Assembly (NCBI GenBank): GCA_947259685.1 | Contig: CAMYNC010000066.1 | Coordinates: 1 to 45,715, forward strand | From: an uncultured Desulfuromonadales bacterium | GTDB taxonomy: Bacteria; Desulfobacterota; Desulfuromonadia; Desulfuromonadales; Geopsychrobacteraceae | DNA: 45,715 nt | Direction of reading: 5' to 3' | Shown here: piece by piece, positions 40,905 to 45,715 of the stretch | Numbering within the stretch: the stretch's first letter is position 1 | How the letters are laid out: every line of letters starts with the position of its first letter | Made by a program: the position numbers and the translations under genes | Notes under the pieces: model-generated | Database searches by the model: none | Told to the model about the DNA's origin: nothing | The model's input: only the letters and a program-made list of their open reading frames with translations

Positions 40905-41599
40905 GATGCTTCCCGAAAGCGGTAACCAACCCCGCGCACGGTTTCGATGTAATGGCCACAGGAACCGAGTTTTTTTCGCAGCCCGGCGATCTGCACATCG
41001 ACCGCTCGATCGGTAACGGCATAATCCTCGCCACGCACCGCGTTGACAATCTGGTAACGGGTAAATACCCAACCGGGACGCCCGGCCAGGGCAACCAGCA
41101 CCCGGAACTCGGTATAGGTCAGCTCAACGTTTTCGCCAGCGACCTGAACCAGATTACGACCTGGGTGGATGCGTAGCTCGCCGTGGGTCATTTCTTCCGC
41201 CGGGGTTTGATCTTCAGCTTCCGTCCGACGGCGTAATACGGTTTGAATCCGCGCCAGTAACACCTTGATGCTAAAAGGTTTGGTGACATAATCATCGGCC
41301 CCCAATTCCAGCCCCTGGATCACATCCTGCTCTTCACCACGAGCCGTCAGCATAATAATCGGCAATTCCGCCGTCACCTCAGTCCGGCGCAGCTGGCGAC
41401 AGATGTCCAGTCCGTCAATCCCGGGCAGCATCAGGTCGAGCAGCACCAGATCGGGCTGTTGCAGCTTGATCTTCTGCAGCGCCTCTTCGCCACAGGCCGC
41501 ACAGTCGACGGCATACCCCGCCTTACTCAGGTTAAAGTGCAAAAGGGCCAGAATATCTTCTTCATCTTCAACGACTAAAATCGATTTTTTCACTTCCAT
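40901..41599 (-). CDS. phoB: Phosphate regulon response regulator PhoB
   Basis: OmpR/PhoB-class transcription factor of 232 residues. Receiver domain: VVEDEED acidic pocket, phospho-acceptor Asp55 in LVLLDLMLPG, MLTARG, and Lys in DYVTKPFS. The winged-helix domain begins near residue 135 (LRIHPGRNLVQV), with LTYTEFRVLVALAGRPGWVF, DRAVDVQIAGLRKKL and ETVRGVGYRF. GAGG lies seven bases before the ATG. It precedes phoR with a four-base overlap. The phosphate regulon assignment rests on phoR context and the pst operon in the same window, 11 kb away. An inverted repeat at 41632-41647 may be an autoregulatory site. Confidence 0.92.
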   Translation of the reverse strand: MEVKKSILVVEDEEDILALLHFNLSKAGYAVDCAACGEEALQKIKLQQPDLVLLDLMLPGIDGLDICRQLRRTEVTAELPIIMLTARGEEQDVIQGLELGADDYVTKPFSIKVLLARIQTVLRRRTEAEDQTPAEEMTHGELRIHPGRNLVQVAGENVELTYTEFRVLVALAGRPGWVFTRYQIVNAVRGEDYAVTDRAVDVQIAGLRKKLGSCGHYIETVRGVGYRFREAS

Positions 41600-41631
41600 C
41601 AGACAACCTCACACTTCGGTTTAATTTCGCA

Positions 41632-41647
41632 CGATGTTGTAACATCG
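41632..41647. promoter_or_regulatory. Inverted repeat upstream of phoB
   Basis: A perfect seven-base inverted repeat, CGATGTT-GT-AACATCG, lies 33-48 bases before the phoB start, in the divergent gap to the cold-shock gene. Its size fits a dimeric regulator's operator. It does not resemble a tandem Pho box. Confidence 0.4.
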
Positions 41648-41838
41648 ATAGCATATGTTAGTATTTTGTGAGCTATTTGGGCATCAGGTAGCCTAAGCTG
41701 TTGAAATACCAATTCTATTGTCTGGCTGTATGTCGCCTTAGCATAAATAACCTAACGTAGTTTTTGATCATTTTCTCGATTAAAAGCGAATTTATCCGAG
41801 TTATGGTTGCCCTCGCATTAAAAACAAGGAGTGGAAGT

Positions 41839-42039
41839 ATGGCAGAAGGTATTGTGAAGTGGTTCAATGATTCAAAAGGTTTTGGTTTCATCGAGCAGGA
41901 TAATGGGCCCGATGTTTTTGTGCATTTTTCGGCGATTCAGGGAGAAGGCTTCAAGTCACTTGCTGAGGGCGACCGGGTGACTTTTGACGTGACTCAAGGA
42001 GATAAAGGTCCACAATCATCCAACGTGATGAAGATATAA
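41839..42039 (+). CDS. Cold-shock domain protein (CspA family)
   Basis: A 66-residue single-stranded nucleic-acid-binding protein, an OB-fold RNA chaperone. The start at 41839 follows AAGGAG; the longer frame from 41764 is the leader. RNP1 KGFGFIEQ and RNP2 DVFVHFSAI are intact, and the opening [15 protein letters not shown] is typical. A long AT-rich untranslated leader (~75-200 bases) precedes it, as in csp mRNAs, but no specific thermosensor can be defined by eye. It ends at a bidirectional terminator shared with the convergent pseudokinase gene. Confidence 0.95.
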   Translation: MAEGIVKWFNDSKGFGFIEQDNGPDVFVHFSAIQGEGFKSLAEGDRVTFDVTQGDKGPQSSNVMKI

Positions 42040-42101
42040 CAGCGAGCGTTACTGCCGGCAGAGCTTGTCGGAGATTCAGTTTATAGACCGAGGGTAAACC
42101 A

Positions 42102-42136
42102 AAAAAAAGCTCCGCAGGCGACTGCGGAGCTTTTTT
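42102..42136. terminator. Bidirectional intrinsic terminator
   Basis: Nine-base arms GCTCCGCAG (42109-42117) / CTGCGGAGC (42122-42130), loop GCGA, A-run on the left and T6 on the right. It ends both the cold-shock gene and the convergent gene at 42150. Confidence 0.95.
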
Positions 42137-42149
42137 CTCTGGGCGCGGG

Positions 42150-44078
42150 CTAGCCAGCGACGATGTCGCCGGCCAGACCTAAAGAACGTTCCATCAAAAT
42201 CCGCCACTGACCGTCCTCTTTGATCAGATTGAGGGATTTTATAATCTGATCCTGATAAAAATCGGATCGATAAATCTGCTTCAGCTTGACTTGAATGCGG
42301 TTGTTATCCAGCTTGCGTAAGCGGATATCAGCAAGGTCGAGCTTGATCCACTGCGGCTTGGTAAGCCGTGAGCGACGGATTTCCTGCCACTCAGAACGGC
42401 TACGGCCGAGTTCTGGCCGGTAATCATCACTGTAGTAAGAAAAGTAGTCCTGCAGATCCTGGTTCGACCAGGAAGCGGCCCAATCCTTAACCACAGCCAC
42501 CACTTCCTGTTGCAAACCTGCCGAAACGTCTTCTCCGGTGGCCAGTTTTTCTATCCCGAGGGCAACCTTGATCCGCTCGATCGGGATGGCCGCTGCCGCG
42601 GAAAATTCGTTGCCAGCCGGCCACCAACTGCGCGGCTTTTCTTCGACTGCGGCAACCTCTAGATCCTCAGCCACTGAGGCCAGCTCGATGTCTGAATCCG
42701 CAATCAGCGGCTCGCTGCTGGTTTTGCTCTGCTGAGCAAGCGGGTTTGCCTGCTCGGTAATCACATCTGCCGGTTTGACCGGCGCTTCCGAGTTGGACAG
42801 GGTAGCCGCTGGCTTTGCGACCATGCCCGGCCCAGCGTTGACGGTGGCTGCAGCGGCAAGCTGTTCTGAGCGCCAGGCGGCGGATTTGATCAACTCTTCG
42901 TTGGCCTGCAGTTTGGCCAGCAGCTGGTTGCGGGTCTGTTCGCTGTAATAGTAGCCGTAGCTTCCGGAAATCAAAAACCCGATTAAAAAGCCACCGGCTG
43001 CCCAGCTGATCGGCCGCCAGCGATCATTTTTCTGCCCGGCGACCAATTCCCAGGCGACGTCAGCCTCTTCTCGGGCTTTGCTCAATTCATCTTGGGACGT
43101 CTTCAGTGCGCGAGCGTCCTCGACCAGCTTATTCTCGGCCAGGTTTCGCTGGTAAACTGCTTCATCGAGTGACTGCTGCAAACCATTTTTTTCCGCAACC
43201 AAACGACGAATTTCTACCACCGCCTGCTCTGAATGTTCATCGGCGGCTATTTCAGGGCCAGCAGAAAACGGATCAGAAATGCTCTCCAGTCGCTGCTGTT
43301 TAGCGGTGTTTTCCTTGACCAACGCGGCAACTTCAGTGAATCCGGCAAGCTCCTCCAACAGTTCGGAAAAGGAAGAGAAACGCCACTCCCCAGGCAGTAG
43401 AAAGCGCCCGATTAATTTGCGTAACTGTGGCTGGCTGATGTCGGCGAGCAGATCTTCGATGCGCCCATGTTCGAAATCGGCATTCGGACCGAGTAACAGC
43501 CGCAGAAGTAATTCGCCTAGGCTGCAGAGGGTTTCGGCGACAGCGCTTTGCAGGTCGGTCTTATCGCCAACCAATTCTTCGCCAGCGGTAGTTGTCTGCA
43601 GATGTTGTAGATAACTGTCGATGCTGAAATCGGTGATGACCGCACAGCCCTGGGAATCGAGATAAATCTTTTCGGCCAGCAGTTTCCCCTGCACCAGCTG
43701 ATGCTCTATGGCGTAATCAAGAGCCAGAGTCAGCTCACCGGCAAGTTTGAGAACCGCCTCGGAGGGCATGGCCCCCTGCACCTGTTCCACCAGACTGCCA
43801 CCGTAATATGGACAGGAGGTGAAATAGATATCCTCACCTTCCATGCCAAAATCATAGATCGGCGCAATCGATGGATGGTCAAGCGCCGCCAACTTTTCCA
43901 GTTGGTTTTCCAGCTGGCCGGGTGCCGCCTCGGTGTTGAACGCTTCCCCGGAAAATATTTTAAGAATCACTTCCCGATTGAAAAAGGGATCTTCCGCCTT
44001 GCAGCAGGCAAACCCATCGGTAGCTGTGATGACCTCTTGTATGACATACAGACCAAACTGGCGACCAAGCTCTATCAT
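42150..44078 (-). CDS. Membrane pseudokinase with C-terminal NTF2-like domain
   Basis: A 642-residue protein; AGGAG precedes the ATG. Residues ~8-260 have the Ser/Thr protein kinase fold: the β3 lysine Lys40 (EVILKIF), LAALDHPSIAPIYDFGMEGE in the αC/β4 region, and a C-lobe. The catalytic loop HRDxKxxN reads QGKLLAEK, so the catalytic Asp is Lys132, and DFG is Asp-Phe-Ser (150-152). It should therefore not phosphorylate. A coiled coil (~285-355) is followed by one membrane helix near 370-390 and a low-complexity Ala/Glu/Pro linker. The last ~105 residues form an NTF2-like domain (VKDWAASWSNQDLQDYFSYY ... GQWRILMERS), the type seen on envelope L,D-transpeptidase-associated proteins. The N-terminus would be cytoplasmic and the NTF2 domain periplasmic. 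Function unknown. Confidence 0.7.
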   Translation of the reverse strand: MIELGRQFGLYVIQEVITATDGFACCKAEDPFFNREVILKIFSGEAFNTEAAPGQLENQLEKLAALDHPSIAPIYDFGMEGEDIYFTSCPYYGGSLVEQVQGAMPSEAVLKLAGELTLALDYAIEHQLVQGKLLAEKIYLDSQGCAVITDFSIDSYLQHLQTTTAGEELVGDKTDLQSAVAETLCSLGELLLRLLLGPNADFEHGRIEDLLADISQPQLRKLIGRFLLPGEWRFSSFSELLEELAGFTEVAALVKENTAKQQRLESISDPFSAGPEIAADEHSEQAVVEIRRLVAEKNGLQQSLDEAVYQRNLAENKLVEDARALKTSQDELSKAREEADVAWELVAGQKNDRWRPISWAAGGFLIGFLISGSYGYYYSEQTRNQLLAKLQANEELIKSAAWRSEQLAAAATVNAGPGMVAKPAATLSNSEAPVKPADVITEQANPLAQQSKTSSEPLIADSDIELASVAEDLEVAAVEEKPRSWWPAGNEFSAAAAIPIERIKVALGIEKLATGEDVSAGLQQEVVAVVKDWAASWSNQDLQDYFSYYSDDYRPELGRSRSEWQEIRRSRLTKPQWIKLDLADIRLRKLDNNRIQVKLKQIYRSDFYQDQIIKSLNLIKEDGQWRILMERSLGLAGDIVAG

Positions 44079-44234
44079 CTTCTTCTCCTACCAATCGCTT
44101 CGGAAAATTGGTATCGAATTTGTCAGCAGATTGACACGATAACGACCTGTCCAAATACAGCAAATCCCGTTCCAGACTGATTGAAACAGGACAATATTAT
44201 ACCACAATAATGATAATTTCCAGTTTTTTCTACA

Positions 44235-44876
44235 TCAACGGGAACGCTCGACTCCAATCCGCGGACAAAGATCCTGCACCGGACAGCTACTACAGATTGG
44301 GGTCGGTGCTTTACAGCAGCTGCGGCCATGGGCGATCAGGGTATGGCCGGCCTGGGTCCAGTCTTTCGGCCTCAGCAACTTGCACAGTTGCTGTTCAATT
44401 TTCACCGGATCCTGCGAACCGGTCCAGCCGAACCGATTTGCCAGCCGTTTGACATGCGTATCGACCACCATGCCGGGGATATTGTAGGCATTACCCAGCA
44501 CCACGTTAGCAGTTTTGCGACCGACCCCGGCTAATGCCACCAGCTCTTCGAGACGCTCGGGAACCCGCCCTTGGTGTTGACTGAGAACCTGCTCGGCACA
44601 GCGGATCAGGTTTTTGGCTTTGTTGCGGAAAAAGCCGGTGGTCCGGATCAGCTCTTCGACCTCCTCCTGGCTGGCCGCTGCCAGCGCTGCGGGGTCAGGC
44701 AGCTGGCGGAACAGCTCAATAGTCACTATATTGACACGCTTGTCGGTACATTGGGCGGAGAGGATCGTCGCCACCAGCAGTTGCCAGGGATTGACATAAT
44801 CGAGGCCACAGCGGGCCTCGGGGTAGGCCTGTTGTAAACGCACCAGCAGAGCCCTTGCCTGTTCAGCTTTAGTCAT
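44235..44876 (-). CDS. nth: Endonuclease III (DNA glycosylase/AP lyase)
   Basis: Base excision repair enzyme that removes oxidised pyrimidines and cleaves the abasic site. Its 213 residues are the usual length. The helix-hairpin-helix LVALAGVGRKTANVVL carries catalytic Lys121, and Asp139 lies in MVVDTHVKRL. The C-terminal [4Fe-4S] loop is CKAPTPICSSCPVQDLC (C-x6-C-x2-C-x5-C). LSAQCTDKRVN near 40-50 is a conserved lesion-side loop. No strong binding site precedes the ATG. It lies 45 bases downstream of the EEP-fold gene on the same strand, suggesting joint transcription. Confidence 0.96.
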   Translation of the reverse strand: MTKAEQARALLVRLQQAYPEARCGLDYVNPWQLLVATILSAQCTDKRVNIVTIELFRQLPDPAALAAASQEEVEELIRTTGFFRNKAKNLIRCAEQVLSQHQGRVPERLEELVALAGVGRKTANVVLGNAYNIPGMVVDTHVKRLANRFGWTGSQDPVKIEQQLCKLLRPKDWTQAGHTLIAHGRSCCKAPTPICSSCPVQDLCPRIGVERSR

Positions 44877-44921
44877 TGTTTGAAACTTGCAAACCGAGGG
44901 TTATCAACAGAATCAACAGGT

Positions 44922-45674
44922 TTATCCACAGACGGGGTTCGGCTGTTTCGACAGCCGAGCGGCTTTTTTTGCGACATCTTTGAGCTTTATAAAGTTTCGG
45001 TTCTCGCAGGATTCAACGGTCAGTACCAACGGCAGGTGCGGTGAAGCTTGGCGCGCTTCAGAGGTAGCAACCACGGTCCCGGCCAGAGCCCGGACGCCAC
45101 CCCGAAAATAGATCCGATCACGTCCCCAGAGGGGAAAATTTCCCGGGTAGTTGGCCCGCCAGAGTGGCAAACTGGCGCGTTTAAGATGCTCACTCAAGCG
45201 GATCTGCCCACTGCCCCAGAGCGGCAGGGTAAAGTCGCCACCAATAATTGCCGCACAGGGCAGCGATGGATTGTTAAGCAGATCCTCGCTTAGCAGGGTT
45301 CTGACCTGATCGCGCCGTTGCCAGGGATCGAAGGAGAGGCTGAGATTGAACAGGTGCAGTCGTTCGCCGCCCAGGTCGAGGTCAGCCCGCAGGCAACGAC
45401 TGCCGTAACCGAGAGGATAGTCCTGCAGGTTACGCAGGGGAAAGCGCGAGAGAAATGCGCAGCCGCCTTCTTTATCAGGTCCGTAGGCGGCCAAACCGAC
45501 CCGATCAGCCAATTTCTGCAAGGCACCTTCCCCGGCCGGGGAGCTGAGTTGTTGCAGCATCACCAGATCGGGCCGCTGCGAACGGATCACCCTGGCACAG
45601 CGCTCCGGATCGAAATCACCACTGCTGTTGCGACAGCTGTTGATATGATAACTCATGATCCGGAATGTCGGCAT
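44922..45674 (-). CDS. Endonuclease/exonuclease/phosphatase (EEP) fold protein with altered catalytic motifs
   Basis: A 250-residue protein of the EEP superfamily; GGGAG sits close before the ATG. The overall pattern fits: RIMSYHINSC at the start, RPDLVMLQQL near 34-43, a LHLFNLSLS strand, IIGGDFTLP, a DRIYF strand and SPHLPLVLTV at the end. Several catalytic residues differ from the family: Asn to His10 in the first motif (usually YNI/WNI), Glu to Gln42 (usually LQE), Asn to Thr in GDFN, and Asp to Pro in the final SDH. The GDF Asp and the last His remain. It may have lost nuclease or phosphatase activity, or belong to a divergent subgroup with another chemistry. It lies directly upstream of nth. 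Confidence 0.7.
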   Translation of the reverse strand: MPTFRIMSYHINSCRNSSGDFDPERCARVIRSQRPDLVMLQQLSSPAGEGALQKLADRVGLAAYGPDKEGGCAFLSRFPLRNLQDYPLGYGSRCLRADLDLGGERLHLFNLSLSFDPWQRRDQVRTLLSEDLLNNPSLPCAAIIGGDFTLPLWGSGQIRLSEHLKRASLPLWRANYPGNFPLWGRDRIYFRGGVRALAGTVVATSEARQASPHLPLVLTVESCENRNFIKLKDVAKKAARLSKQPNPVCG

Positions 45675-45715
45675 TGCTCCCCCTTGTGGAAATCAGCATC
45701 CACATTATATACCTG

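Overview
The window reads as a piece of a Gram-negative chromosome, most likely a Deltaproteobacterium of the Desulfuromonas/Pelobacter/Geobacter type. This is an inference: it rests on the two-part class III PHA synthase (PhaE+PhaC), large-form PstC/PstA, the lipoprotein and OmpA-type envelope genes, and strong AGGAG-type ribosome binding sites. No rRNA, tRNA, CRISPR array or intact insertion sequence was found. Most genes are on the minus strand.

Region 1 (1-5000) is accessory. It holds a large thermolysin-like metalloprotease, a MATE efflux fragment and a stand-alone histidine-kinase-type ATPase domain. Region 2 (5014-18100) is a polyhydroxyalkanoate (PHA) locus. The minus strand carries phaE, phaC, an SDR reductase and thiolase, and a phasin gene is divergent. 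Next to them are a single-chain acyl-CoA carboxylase of unusual domain order (AccA-like, AccD-like, biotin carboxylase, biotinyl) and a KAS III-like condensing enzyme with a ~300-residue N-terminal extension. Two internally deleted SDR genes follow the carboxylase in the same direction. Together they suggest an ancestral condensing enzyme-carboxylase-reductase-reductase set that could make 3-hydroxyacyl-CoA from malonyl-CoA beside the classical thiolase route. This is the most interesting hypothesis in the window. A C-terminal EtfA fragment and a possible group II intron 3' end lie between the SDR reductase gene and thiolase.

Region 3 (18100-21500) is a decayed stretch with a CsgG-like lipoprotein, a 16-codon remnant behind it, an EAL-domain tail, a small conserved protein and a glycerophosphodiester phosphodiesterase. 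Region 4 (21650-28270) is the high-affinity phosphate operon pstS-pstC-pstA-pstB-phoU, with a ~108-bp imperfect palindrome between pstB and phoU; its regulators phoB-phoR lie at 39.1-41.6 kb. Region 5 (28450-33300) has a hemolysin III-like membrane protein, two adjacent vWA/OmpA lipoproteins whose middle parts are nearly identical while their ends have diverged, and a periplasmic redoxin carrying CxxC, CxxCH and FMN-attachment-like motifs. Region 6 (33300-45715) is mainly housekeeping: an alkyltransferase-like protein, TPMT-family methyltransferase, EamA transporter, TrmO, a 59-residue SAP-domain protein behind aconitase, aconitase, PhoR/PhoB, a cold-shock protein, a membrane pseudokinase, endonuclease III and an EEP-fold protein with altered catalytic motifs.

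A recurrent theme is gene decay by internal deletion that keeps the ends of genes. The left 20 kb holds at least six such remnants, while the right 25 kb is compact and intact. All percentages and spacings were counted by eye.
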